Shown here one piece after another: positions 1 to 9,696 of a stretch of 64,000 bases of DNA. Made by a program: the position numbers and the translations under genes. The DNA is taken from contig CAVZCL010000005.1 of the NCBI GenBank assembly GCA_963773745.1, positions 1,364,001 through 1,428,000 of the forward strand, given 5' to 3'. The notes below the pieces were generated by a model. It ran no database searches, had not been told where the DNA came from, and saw nothing but the letters and a program-made list of their open reading frames with translations. Position 1 is the first letter of the stretch, and every line of letters starts with the position of its first letter. The DNA is from UBA5069 sp963773745 (GTDB lineage: Bacteria; Chloroflexota; Anaerolineae; Caldilineales; Caldilineaceae).

Positions 1-22
1 GCTGAAGCAGCCGCTACGAACC
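1..22. repeat. Partial copy of palindromic repeat family A
   Basis: This is the right half of a hairpin repeat (GCTGAAGCAGCCGCTACG) that recurs at about 1740, 12811, 17505, 30562 and 40662. The left half lies outside the window. From about 47 to 66 there is also a short AT-rich tract of the 'CAATTTTCAATTTTC' type, which recurs near 15870. Confidence 0.6.
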
Positions 23-73
23 GCGACGCACACCTCGCATCCGCGCCAATACTCAATTTTCAATTTTCATTCG

Positions 74-571
74 TCACTCCAACACTTCCCCCATCACCGC
101 CTCTGCCCGCGCCGCGCGCCATGCCTGCAGCCGCTGGCGCAGGTCGTCGCGCCCGAGCGCCAGAATGCTGACCGCCATGAGCGCCGCGTTGATTGCGCCT
201 GCGCGCCCAATCGCCATCGTCGCCACAGGCACGCCTGCCGGCATCTGCGCAATGCTCAGCAGCGAATCGAGGCCATTGAGCGCCTTGCTCTGAATGGGCA
301 CGCCGATGACGGGCAGCAGCGTGTGGCCCGCGGTCATCCCGGGCAAGTGGGCCGCACCACCCGCGCCGGCAATAATCACCGCAAGGCCACGCGCCTGTGC
401 CGTGGCGGCATATTCGCCCATCCACTCGGGCGTGCGGTGCGCCGAGACCACGCGGCATTCGTGCGCCACGCCAAATTCGGCCAGCGTCTCGGCGGCGGCG
501 CGCATCGTCTCCCAGTCGCTCTTGCTCCCCATAATCACGCCCACAACCGGCGTAGCAGCTTCATCGGCCAT
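74..571 (-). CDS. purE: N5-carboxyaminoimidazole ribonucleotide mutase PurE
   Basis: A cytoplasmic enzyme of de novo purine synthesis that converts N5-CAIR to CAIR. The 165-residue product has the usual length of the family. It carries the signature GVIMGSKSDWETM near residue 10, the nucleotide-binding SAHRTPEWM around residue 45, and the AGAGGAAHLPGM loop around residue 69. The ATG at 571 was chosen because it gives the canonical N-terminus; the frame stays open upstream only inside purC. It overlaps the end of purC by 11 bases, so the two are probably translationally coupled as the last genes of the purine operon. The sequence is intact, unlike purL and purQ upstream. Confidence 0.95.
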   Translation of the reverse strand: MADEAATPVVGVIMGSKSDWETMRAAAETLAEFGVAHECRVVSAHRTPEWMGEYAATAQARGLAVIIAGAGGAAHLPGMTAGHTLLPVIGVPIQSKALNGLDSLLSIAQMPAGVPVATMAIGRAGAINAALMAVSILALGRDDLRQRLQAWRAARAEAVMGEVLE

Positions 572-1559
572 TGTATGAGGCTCCCTGGTATTCAGCCCAA
601 CTGCGCATAATGGAGGCAATGCGTGGCGCGGCGGGCATTGCGGCGGGCATGAAAGGCAGCCGCGTAATGCGCTCGTAGGCGCGAATGTAGCGCTCGGCGG
701 CTTGAACGGCCAACGCGGGCGGCAGCGCAAAGGGCTTGCCCTCGCCCTGGTAGCCGTGCGCCGCATAGTAGAGGCGCACAAACTCCTTGTCGAAATTCTC
801 GGGCTCCAGACCGGCGGCGCGCCGCTCTTGCCACGTGGCGGCCTCCCAGAAGCGGCTCGAATCGGGCGTGTGGATCTCATCGATCAGCACCACGCCGCCC
901 TCGGGGAGCAGCCCGAATTCATACTTCGTATCCACCAGAATCAGCCCGCCGCGCGCCGCAACCTCCTGCCCGCGCGTGAAGAGCGCCACCGACGCAGCCG
1001 AGATTTCCTCCCACTGCGCCGCCGTTGCCAATCCCCGCGCCACCACCTCGGCGCTGGTGATGCGGGCGTCGTGGCCGCCATCCGCTGCCTTGGTCGTGGG
1101 CGTGATGATGGGGGCGGGCAGCGGGTCGTTCTTCTGCAGCCCCTCGGGGAAGCGGATGCCGTAGATTTCGCGCTCGCCCAGGCTGTAACGCTGCCAGAGC
1201 GCCGTGCTGGTGACGCCGGTGATGTAGCCGCGCACCACCACCTCCACCAGCAGCGGCGTGCAGCGGCGCGCCACAGTGACGTTGGGGTCGGGCGATTCGA
1301 GCACGGCGTTGGCGATGATGTCGCGCGTCTGATCAAACCAGAAGAGCGCCAGTTCGTTGAGCACCTGTCCCTTGCAAGGCACAAGCCCCAGAATGTGATC
1401 GAAGGCCGAGAGGCGATCCGTCGTCACCATGACGATGCGTTCGTCCACGCTCCAGAGGTCGCGCACCTTGCCGCGCGTGCGCGGGCCCAAAAAAGGCATC
1501 TCCACGCCCTCAAGCGCATAGTTCAGTTGCGAAGCAAGGAAGTTCTGGTCAATGAGCAT
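561..1559 (-). CDS. purC: Phosphoribosylaminoimidazole-succinocarboxamide synthase PurC
   Basis: SAICAR synthase joins CAIR and aspartate with ATP in purine synthesis. The 332-residue product is intact and of the longer bacterial/eukaryote-like type. Visible motifs are GKVRDLW near residue 30 (nucleotide-binding loop), TDRLSAFDHI near 47, VVRGYITG near 109, LILVDTKYEFG near 205 and IDEIHTPDSSRFW near 225. Family knowledge places ATP and aspartate/CAIR binding in these segments. It lies 200 bases downstream of purQ, separated by a long inverted repeat, and overlaps purE. Confidence 0.95.
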   Translation of the reverse strand: MLIDQNFLASQLNYALEGVEMPFLGPRTRGKVRDLWSVDERIVMVTTDRLSAFDHILGLVPCKGQVLNELALFWFDQTRDIIANAVLESPDPNVTVARRCTPLLVEVVVRGYITGVTSTALWQRYSLGEREIYGIRFPEGLQKNDPLPAPIITPTTKAADGGHDARITSAEVVARGLATAAQWEEISAASVALFTRGQEVAARGGLILVDTKYEFGLLPEGGVVLIDEIHTPDSSRFWEAATWQERRAAGLEPENFDKEFVRLYYAAHGYQGEGKPFALPPALAVQAAERYIRAYERITRLPFMPAAMPAAPRIASIMRSWAEYQGASYNGR

Positions 1560-1611
1560 GGGGTCACCGGTTAATCATGCGAGAATGCGGCGCTTGTACG
1601 CGACGATCGAG

Positions 1612-1699
1612 CCATTCGTAGCGGCGGTTTCAAACCGCCGGCTGGTGCTGCCCGAGCTATGCAAAACAGCCGGCGGTTTGAAACCGCCGCTACGAATGG
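1612..1699. repeat. Perfect 32-bp inverted repeat between purQ and purC
   Basis: The arms at 1612-1643 and 1668-1699 are exact reverse complements with a 24-base loop. Each arm also contains a smaller palindrome (GGCGGTTTCAAACCGCC). The outer sequence, TCGTAGCGGCGG, matches family A. A half copy of family A follows at about 1740-1762, directly beside the purQ stop. An RNA hairpin here could affect purC/purE expression, but the structure is probably a mobile palindrome. Confidence 0.85.
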
Positions 1700-1758
1700 T
1701 TGATGGCGCCGCAACAGGAGTGCGGCGCGCATGCCGAGTACGGCAGCTGAAGCAGCCG

Positions 1759-2560
1759 CTACGCGCGCGCCGCCTTCACAAAGCGCTCGAAGAGCACGCT
1801 GCCCAACATTGCGCCCGTGCGCACGCCCAGCGGATTCTGAATCGACAGAATGTGGTCCTCGGGATGGGGCATGAGACCGACCACGTTGCCCTGCGCGTTG
1901 CAGATACCCGCAATGTCCGCCACCGAGCCGTTGGGGTTGAGCGGATAGCGGCCCGCAGCGCGCGTTGCCCTCGCTGTCAACATAGCGGAACGCGATAAGT
2001 CCCTCGGCGTCGAGCCTGTCTGCGGCCGCTTGATCGGCCACCTGCACGTTGCCTTCGCCGTGCGCCACCGGGCAGAGAATCAGCTCGTCCATGTCGCGCA
2101 GCCAGGCGGCGCGGCAGGTGGGGTTGACGGCCAGATGCACCCAGCGGCACTCAAAGTGGCCGCATCGCGTTCTCGGTGAGGGTTACGCGGCGTGAGGCGC
2201 CGGGCGCGAGCCGGCAGGCAGCAGCCCGGCCTTGACGAGCGTCTGAAAGCCGTTGCAGATGCCCAGCACGGGCCGGCCACTTTCAACAAAGGCTTGCAGC
2301 TCGTCGTGAAAGTAGACCTGCAGGTCAAGCGCCAGCCGCGCGCCGGCCCCCAGCGCGTCGCCATAGGAGAAGCCGCCAGGCAGCAGCAGCGTGGCGTAGT
2401 CGCCAAGCGCAGCGTTCACCCCGCCCGCAATTGGTTGATGTGAACAATCTCGGGCGCGCCGCCGGCCAGTTCCACGGCGCGCGCTGCCTCGCCGTCGCGG
2501 TTGGTGCCCGATGCGTGCAGGATGAGGATTGATGGGGCCGTGTTGCGGCTCGCCTGAGCT
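1759..2560 (-). CDS. purQ: Phosphoribosylformylglycinamidine synthase subunit PurQ, broken by frameshifts
   Basis: This is the glutamine amidotransferase subunit of FGAM synthase, which supplies ammonia to PurL. Reading across frames gives a complete PurQ: N-terminal ILILHASGTNRDGEAARAVE, then LLLPGGFSYGDALGAGARLA, the nucleophile region VLGICNGFQ (catalytic Cys), and C-terminal NPNGSVADIAGICN and GLMPHPEDH (catalytic His/Glu region). Four shifts are needed, near 2420, 2203, 2170 and 1953. Two are repaired by one extra G in a G run and two by removing one base. No in-frame ATG is visible, so the start (about 2550-2617) is unresolved. Every active-site segment survives, so I favour sequence error over a true pseudogene. 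Confidence 0.8.
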
Positions 2561-2588
2561 TCGTCCTGAGCCGGTCGAAGGGCTTGCC
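2549..2588. repeat. Short imperfect palindrome at the purL/purQ junction
   Basis: On the minus strand it reads CTTCGACCGGCTCAGGACGA and continues AGCTCAGGCG. The CTTCG...CGAAG ends can pair. Similar 'CTTCGAC..GCTCAGG' palindromes are common intergenic repeats in bacteria (general knowledge). It obscures the purQ start. Confidence 0.5.
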
Positions 2589-2594
2589 GAATGG

Positions 2595-5505
2595 CTATTG
2601 CGTGTTGCGTTGCTCACAGAGTGCTTCCTTTCCAGGCGGTGACGTCAGGGCGGTGATTGGCAGATTGACAACCGATTCATTACCATTGTTGATTAGCAGT
2701 TGTTGCTCTGCTGTTACTTCGCCCAGCCGTGTCAACGATATCGCCGGCAAAGTGCGTTTCGACTTGTGCCGCATCCTCCGCTTTCACCTCCAACAACAAC
2801 CGCCCGTTGCTCTCGCTAAAGAGCGCCATCACCGCTGCTTCACTGTTCATCTTGTCATCCTGTCCCTCTGTCATCTTGTCAAGCATCACCTGCACGCCCA
2901 GCCGCCCGGCCAGCGCCATCTCGGCCAGCGCAACGGCCAGGCCGCCTTCGCTCAGTCGTGGCCGCCTGGACCAGCCCTGACGAATCGCCCCATGCAGCGC
3001 CGATAGCGCTCCAGCGGCTCTGTCGGCATGGTCGGCGCGATGCCCCCCCTTTCCCCCAGTTGTGCGTAGAGCAGCGATCCGCCCAATTCGGCGTGGCTCT
3101 CGCCCACCACAAAGAGCAGGTTGCCTGCCTGCTTGAGGTCGCTTGTTACGCTGCGCGCCATGTCGGGTGCAAGCGTAATCGCCGAAATCAGCAGCGTGCC
3201 CGGGATGGGGACGCCATTGAACTCGTTGTAGAGGCTGTCCTTGCCCGAAATGAAGGGCGCATTGTAGGCGATCGCGCCGTCATAGCAGCCCTGGCAGGCG
3301 CGCACCAGCGAACCGAGCCGATCCGGGTACATGGGGTTGCCCCAGCAGAAGTTGTCGAGCAGCGCCACGCGGTCGGGGTTGCCACCCACGGCCACGGCGT
3401 TGCGCACGGCCTCGTCGATGGCGCTGACGGCCATGGCGTAGGGGTCGCGCCGCCCAGCTGCGGGTTAATGCCCACGCTGAGCGCAAATGCGCCTGCGTGA
3501 TCCCACGTGCCCAGCGGCTTGAGCACGGCAGCATCAGCGGGGCCATCCATGTCCGGGCCGGTGAAGGGGCGCACGACGGTGCCGCCGCGCACCTCATGGT
3601 CATAGCGGCGCACAATCGCTTCCTTGCTGGCGATGTTGGGGTTGCGCAGCATGGCCAGCAGCGTAGCGCCGTGATCCAGCTCTGGCAGCGCAGGCGTGCT
3701 GGCGGGCGGCTCGCGGTGAATGGCCATGAGGTAGCGGCGCGGCAGGCCGTCATGCAGAAAATCCATGGGCAGGTCGGCCACAGTCATCTCGCCCGCACCG
3801 CACGCACAGGCGGCCGTCACCGGTAAAGGTACCGAGCACCGAAAGCTCGACGTCCCAGAGCGCGGCCAGCCCCTGCAAGTTCGGGCAGGTTGGCCGGGGG
3901 CACCGCAAGCACCATGCGCTCCTGCGCCTCGCTCAGCCAGATTTCCCACGGCGCAAGACCGGGATACTTGAGCGGTGCAGCGGTCAAGATCGACGTCGGC
4001 CCCCAGTTCGCGTCCCATCTCGCCGACGGCCGAAGAGAAGCCGCCCGCGCCGCAATCGGTGATGGCGGTGTAGAGGACGGCGTCGCGCGCCGCCTCGATG
4101 ATCTCAATGAGCCCCTTCTCGGTGATCGGGTCGCCGATCTGCACGGCGCTGCCCGAGCTTTCGCTCGTCTCGTGCGTTAGTTCGGCGGAGGAGAAGGTGG
4201 CCCCGTGCAGCCCGTCGCGCCCGGTGCGCCCGCCCAGCGCCACAACCAGGTCGCCCGGCTGCGCGCTCGTCGGGTGGCTACCGTGGGGCAAAATGCCCAC
4301 GCAGCCGCAGAAGACGAGCGGGTTGCCCAGATAGCCCGCATCATAGAAGACCGCGCCGTTGACGGTGGGCAGGCCGAGCTTGTTGCCGTAGTCGGCAACG
4401 CCCGCCACCACGCCTGCCGCAATGCGCTGCGGGTGGAGCACGCCCGCAGCCACCTGATCGTGGGGCAGATCCTGCGGCCCAAAGCAGAGCACGTCGGTGG
4501 TGGCAATGGGCCGCGCCGAGACGCCGATAATGTCGCGCACCACGCCGCCCACGCCCGTGTTGGCCCCGCCAAAGGGCTCCAGCGCCGAGGGGTGGTTGTG
4601 CGTCTCCACCTTGAAGGCGAGGTCGAAGTTGTCGTCAAAGGCAATGATGCCGGCGTTGTCCACAAAGGCCGAGTGCAGCCACTCGGGGTAGACGGCGTCG
4701 GTCGCGGCGCGAATGTACTGGCGCAGCAGCCCATCGACGGCAATGCGCGCCTGCTCGTTGCCGTCGGCGTCCTGCCAGGTAAAATCAATGTGGGCGCGGA
4801 AGGTCTTGTGCACGCAGTGCTCGGACCAGGTCTGCGCCAGCGTTTCCAGCTCCACGTCGGTGGGCTCGCGCCCCAGCGTTTGGTAGAAGGCCTGGATGGC
4901 GCGCATCTCCGCGAGATCCAGCGAGAGGAGACGCTGCTTGCTGAGCGCGAGCAGCGCATCGTCGTCGAGCTTGCTGATGGCGACACGCTCCACCGTGTGA
5001 TTGGGCGGTTCGTCTGCGCCAAAATGGGGGCTGATGCGCCCAATCGCAAAGTGTTGCACCGTTTCGTTGCAGAGAAATTGGCGAGCCAGTGTACGCAGAT
5101 CGGCGTTGCTCAGGTCGCCCTCAAGCAGATAGCGGGTGGCCGTGGCCACGGCGCACGCGGGCAGCCCAATCTCGACCATGCCGCGCGCCAGTTCGCGCGC
5201 CGCGCACATCGGTGACGCCCGGGCGGAAGGCGACCTCAACGGCGTGCGTGCCGGCGTCCAGCGGCGCGCCGCTCGGACGCAGCGTCCCCGTCGGTCGGGC
5301 CCCAGACGGCGGATTCAGTCACTGGGTCCACCAGGAGCAAGCCGCAAAGGCGCTCGAGAGCGTCGGCGCCCGGGTCGCTCTCGAGGAAAAAGAGGTGGCG
5401 TATGCGGCACGCGCGCAGCGTGGTGATGCCGAGCGTGGCCGCCCCGCGCACAATCTCGGCGGTCGCCGCGGCGTGGCTTCCCTGCACTTCAATGCGAATG
5501 GTCAT
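2595..5505 (-). CDS. purL: FGAM synthase PurL with fused tandem PurS-like domains, frameshifted
   Basis: This is the large subunit of phosphoribosylformylglycinamidine synthase (about 970 residues when repaired). The N-terminus (5505 to about 5040) holds two PurS-like halves. The first runs from MTIRIEVQG to DPVTESAVW and the second from VEVAFRPGVTD to NETVQHFAIG. The PurL core follows: TWSEHCVHKTF, ETHNHPSALEPFGGANTG, DCGAGGFSSAVGEMG, DNFCWGNP, SGKDSLYNEF and a C-terminal RLGEVT...VVNLPI. At least eight frame changes are needed, near 5270, 5205, 3985, 3875, 3805, 3450, 2940 and 2730. The one at 3450 is repaired by a single G. The amidotransferase is the separate PurQ. It heads the operon purL-purQ-purC-purE. 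Confidence 0.85.
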
Positions 5506-5580
5506 GGCGAGTCATTTCCGGGAAAGCGCGTGGCAAAGCCGCCGCCACAACGATAGCATAACAAGTGCGCGGCAGTAAAC

Positions 5581-5697
5581 GGCTGTACACAGATTTCACA
5601 GATTCGACAGATAAAAACGGATAACGGCCAAAGTGCCGCGATTGACCGGCTTTTTGTCCGCTTTTATCTGTCGAATCTGTGAAATCTGTGTACAGCC
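5581..5697. repeat. Perfect 36-bp inverted repeat (family D)
   Basis: The arms at 5581-5616 and 5662-5697 are exact reverse complements around a 45-base loop. The core is ATCTGTGAAATCTGTGTAC. It begins three bases after the stop of the DUF2079 gene and lies upstream of the purine operon, so it could end transcription of the former. There is no T run. A degenerate copy sits at 14655-14766. Confidence 0.85.
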
Positions 5698-5699
5698 CT

Positions 5700-8331
5700 T
5701 TAGCGCGGCGCGGGCTGTGCGGGGCAGGTGTCGGTTATGAGCGCACAGGTCTGGTCGGCCACGGCGGGGGCCACGCTGAGGCGCGCTGCCACAAATTCCT
5801 CGCCGCCGCCCTCCAGTGGCAGGCGCGCGCCGCTCTCGGGGTTGTAGAGGCCCACGACAATTTCCCACGCACCGCCTGGTGCGGCGTCGGCAGGCAAAAG
5901 CAGTGTGCGCCAGTCGTTGGCGTAGCCATTTGCAGCCAGCGCCTGTGCGGTGGCGGCAGCGTCGGGCGGCGCAAAGAGGCGCGGCATGCCATCCTGCTGG
6001 GCCACGGTTTCGCCCTCGCGGCGCAGGTGCACAAAGGGGGTGTAACCCTCCGGCCACGCGTCGCCCTGCCATTGCAGCCAAAGTTCAACGCCATCGCCCG
6101 GCCATGTCGCGCGCTGCTCGGCCCATGCGGTGAGTGACAGCGGTGCGTCAGCTGTCGCAAAGCGCGCTTGAGCCGTAGTGAGCCGGTAGTCCCCAAGTGC
6201 CATAATCCCTTGCGCATAGTCGTAACCCAGCAAATCGGCAAGGGGAAGCGTGCGCAGGGCGTCCTGGCGCGTGCGTCGCAGCACGGTGGCCGCTTCGGGC
6301 GCAGCCGCAGCCGTGCCGCCGGCAACCAGCAGCGCAGTGCGCGGCAGCGAGAGCGGCAGCGTGGTCACACGCGCCACATCGCCCGTGTGCCATTGCTCAA
6401 TCGGCCGCCAGAGCAGTGCGGGCGGCGTGAGCGTCGCGGGGGTCCACAGCAAGTCACCCGCCGGCGAGAGCAACTCCATGCGCGGCTCGCCCCATGCGCC
6501 ATGCCACGGGCTCCACGTGGCGCTCAGTTGCGTCTGCCGCCAGCGCGCCCAGTCGGCCACGCCCACGACCACAGGGGCCGCACTGGAAGAAGGCTCGGCC
6601 AGGCGTGTGAAGGTGTAGAAGTCATCGGGCGGCGCGCTGGCCCCTTCACCCTTGTGCAGCAGCAAAAAGCCATCATTGCCATTCACCACACGCCAGCCGC
6701 TGGCGAGCATTTCGTCGACGCGCGATTTGACGTCGCCCGGGGCCATGTCGGTGTTTGCGGTCACATCGAGCAGCGCCCACGTGGCGGGCACAGGCGCGTC
6801 CAGCCCCTGAGGAAACTGGTAGATGTAGCGGCGCAGGCTCACGTGGGGATGGACAGCAGCCGTGGCCGTCAACGCCGCGTCGCGTGGAATCTGCGCGACG
6901 AAGCCATCCAACAGCCGGTTGTGCGGGGTAACGGTGAGCGGATCCCAGCGGCCGCCGCCCCACGCGCGCCCTGCATGCAGATAGGCGCCGACGCCCCAGC
7001 CCAGAACCCAGATCGTCAGCAGCCCGGCCGCAAGGGGGCGGATTGCCGTGCGCGGGTTGGCCGCCATGGCCGCCGCGGCCATCACCGCAGCGTTTGCGGC
7101 AGGGACGTGCTGATAGGCCGGCGAGGCGCGCTCGGTGCGCCGCCAGACCCAGCCCCAGATGCGCCCCAGCCCAAAGGCCGCCGCGGCTGCCACATAGGGC
7201 ATGATCGGCGCGCTGTAGTGAAATTCGCCGTAGTATTGCGCCGGGTAGGCGCTGAGCACGTTGGCCATGAGTACGGGCAGCGAGAGCAGCAGCAGCTCGG
7301 GCCCCAGCAGCGGCAGCAGCGCAAAGGCCGCCACCAGATCCCACAGATAAAGCAGGCGCGCACGCTCGGTGAGGATATCCCACAGCACGCGTGGCTGCGT
7401 AACAAGGCTGCGCAGAATGTCCAGCGGCGAATCGCCCAGCGCACCGTAGCGCGCAAAGTAGCCGCTCTCCGCCACGCCGTAGAGCGCGGCGGCGTAGCGG
7501 GGCACAATCACAAAGGTGGCCACGCCAAACCAGGCGAGCGAGGCGACTGCCAGTCCCAATCCCCAGGTGACGAAGGCGCGCGTGCCGCGCAATTCCACAT
7601 GCTGCGTGCGTGCGTCGACCTGTTGTCGCCACGCCTGCCACGCGCCCCACAGCCCCAGCAGCGCAGCCAGCAGCGCCATCTCCTCCTTGACCAGCGCCAC
7701 AAGCACGACCGCCGTCGACAAAGTGGCGCAGCCGCCTTGCCTCCACGGCCCAGAGCGCCCAAAGCACCAGCGGCGCAGCCAGCGGCGCAGCGTGGAACTC
7801 GGTGAGCAGCGCCGTTTGCAGTTGGGGCGCAAGCAGCCACGCAATCGCCAGCGCCAGCGCCATAGGCCGCGTCAGTGCCAGCAGCGGCTCGCGGTGCCAC
7901 ACCTGCAGCGCTTCCTGGGGCAAAAGCACACGCCCCAGCCGTCGCAGCGCAAGGTGATAGAGCAGCCATGCGCCTGCGCCTGCCGCCACCACCTGCAGCA
8001 GCAGCAGCGCACGCACATCCTCCCACAGCCAGAGCAGGGGGCTGATGAGCACGAGAATCGGCTCCACGTGGTCCGTCAGCCGCGTGGCCACAAAGCCGTT
8101 GTCCGTCTGCTCCAGAAAGTGGCCGCGGCTGCTGTTCCAAACGGATTGGGCAATTTGCCCCAGGTCCGCCTTGTTGGAGCGCATGGCGTCGTGGAACTGA
8201 AACGCGAGCGCGGCGAAGGTGACCACGTACGCCACAATCGCGGCGATGAGCAGCCACTGGTAGCCGTCGAGTTGCGGGCGTCGGGTTTGCAGGGAGGGCT
8301 GCGTGGAGGCGGTCGCCGAGGGGCTTTGCAT
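5700..8331 (-). CDS. DUF2079-family multi-span membrane protein, one frameshift
   Basis: This is a large integral membrane protein with a periplasmic or extracellular C-terminal half. The N-terminus has a hydrophilic tail, then a first membrane segment near residue 25, followed by FHDAMRSNKADLGQIAQSVW and GHFLEQTDNGF, which are typical of DUF2079 proteins and resemble the first outer loop of GT-C glycosyltransferases. About ten hydrophobic segments follow. The last 400 residues are soluble and look like a beta-rich domain of unknown role. The reading frame changes once, near 7725; removing one base joins both halves. It starts 13 bases after the DegT aminotransferase, so the two are probably cotranscribed. 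Substrate unknown. Confidence 0.75.
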
Positions 8332-8344
8332 GGGAAGGCGCAGA

Positions 8345-9460
8345 TTAGCGCAGCGCAGCGATGACGGTTTCCGCCACGCGCTCGATCTGGTCGTCGCGCA
8401 GCCACGGGTGCATGGGCAGCGAGAGAATCTCGCCCGCCAGCGCTTCGGTCACCGTCAGGTCGCGAGCAATGACAACGTCGCTGTAGCCGGGCTGCTTGTG
8501 AATGGGCACAGGGTAGTGGATGGCCGCGCCAATGTCGGCGGCGCGCAGCGCCTCGAGCACGGCGTCGCGCTGCGGCGTGCGCACCACGTAAAGATGGTAG
8601 ACATGGGTGCAGTCGGCAGCCACGCCGGGGGTGATGAGCTGCCCATCCAGGCCGTCGAGCAGCTTGTTGTAGGTGCGGGCAATCTCCCCGCGGCGCGCGT
8701 TTTCGGCGTCGAGGTGCTCCAGCTTGGCGGAGAGAATGGCCGCCTGCAACTCGTCCAGGCGCGAGTTCATCCCTTGCTCGTGCGACACATAGCGCTCGCC
8801 CGGCCTCCAGCCATACTCGCGCTGGCTGCGCAGTGCGGTGTCCAGGCCCTCATGTTGAGTGACCACCGCGCCGCCATCACCCAGCGCGCCCAGGTTCTTG
8901 GTAGGGTAGAAGGAGAAGCAGCCGGCAACACCCCATGAACCCACAGGCTGCCCCTGATAGAGCGCGCCGTGCGCCTGCGCGCAATCTTCGATGATGCTGA
9001 TGTCGGTGTGGTCAGCAATTCCCTGCAGGGTTTCAAGCTCGGCCGGGTGGCCGTAGAGATGCACGGGAATGATGGCGCGCGTTCTGGCTGTGCATGCCTC
9101 AGCAACGGCGTACGGGTCAATGGTGTAGGTGGCGGGATCCACGTCCACAAGCACGGGCGTCGCGCCGGCGAGCACGATTGCGGCCACCGTCGCCACGGCC
9201 GTGTGCGCTACTGTAATCACCTCGTCGCCCGGGCCAATCTGCAGCGCGCGCAGCGCGAGCAGCAGCGCATCCGTGCCCGAGTTGACCCCCACGCAGTAGC
9301 CTGTCTCCGTGTAGGCCGCGAAATCCTGCTCGAAGTCACGCACCTCCTTGCCAAGGATGTACCAGCCGCTCTCCATGACGCGCTGCGCCGCCTCATCGAG
9401 CTCTGCCTTGTATGCTTGATAGGCCGCGCCCAGGCCATTGAATGCAATTCGTTCCGTCAT
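8345..9460 (-). CDS. DegT/DnrJ/EryC1/StrS-family PLP aminotransferase
   Basis: A 371-residue sugar aminotransferase of the type that aminates keto-sugar nucleotides for surface glycans. Family hallmarks are VNSGTDALLLALRAL near residue 59 (PLP phosphate binding), IIEDCAQAHGA at 156-165 with the PLP-ring Asp at 159, and FSFYPTKNLGALGDGG with the Schiff-base lysine at 188. The closing segment SLPMHPWLRDDQIERV is also typical. It is intact and followed after 13 bases by the DUF2079 gene. This suggests a role in amino-sugar or glycan decoration; the actual substrate cannot be read from sequence. Confidence 0.9.
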   Translation of the reverse strand: MTERIAFNGLGAAYQAYKAELDEAAQRVMESGWYILGKEVRDFEQDFAAYTETGYCVGVNSGTDALLLALRALQIGPGDEVITVAHTAVATVAAIVLAGATPVLVDVDPATYTIDPYAVAEACTARTRAIIPVHLYGHPAELETLQGIADHTDISIIEDCAQAHGALYQGQPVGSWGVAGCFSFYPTKNLGALGDGGAVVTQHEGLDTALRSQREYGWRPGERYVSHEQGMNSRLDELQAAILSAKLEHLDAENARRGEIARTYNKLLDGLDGQLITPGVAADCTHVYHLYVVRTPQRDAVLEALRAADIGAAIHYPVPIHKQPGYSDVVIARDLTVTEALAGEILSLPMHPWLRDDQIERVAETVIAALR

Positions 9461-9614
9461 CTTGTCGTCTCATGCGCGTGCACGCGCCGGCTGTCACAAT
9501 GGCTGATTTCGCTCTGATTGATTATAGCCGCCGCAAACGCCGTACGCAGAAAAGGCAGGAACAAAGGAAAGAACATGAAAGCCCGTCAGGCTCTTTCCGT
9601 CGTTCCTTACCAGC

Positions 9615-9652
9615 GCGAAGCGAGGCTTCCGATTTTGGAAGCCTCGCTTCGC
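9615..9652. terminator. Perfect 16-bp stem-loop downstream of the ABC exporter
   Basis: The arms GCGAAGCGAGGCTTCC (9615-9630) and its exact complement (9637-9652) enclose a six-base loop, GATTTT. It lies 45 bases beyond the exporter stop codon and 155 bases before the aminotransferase start. There is no T run on either side, so intrinsic termination is plausible but unproven. Confidence 0.55.
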
Positions 9653-9696
9653 CGGCCGCCGTCCGCCCTTAAAAATTCCGCGCACAAGAAATGCGC

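Noticed and set aside
4205..5215. Plus-strand frame opposite purL
   Set aside because: It has no family features and lies antisense to conserved PurL motifs such as ETHNHPSALEPFGG.
6168..7805. 545-codon plus-strand frame opposite the DUF2079 gene
   Set aside because: Its composition is Arg/Gln/His-rich with no hydrophobic or domain pattern, while the minus strand shows clear membrane segments.
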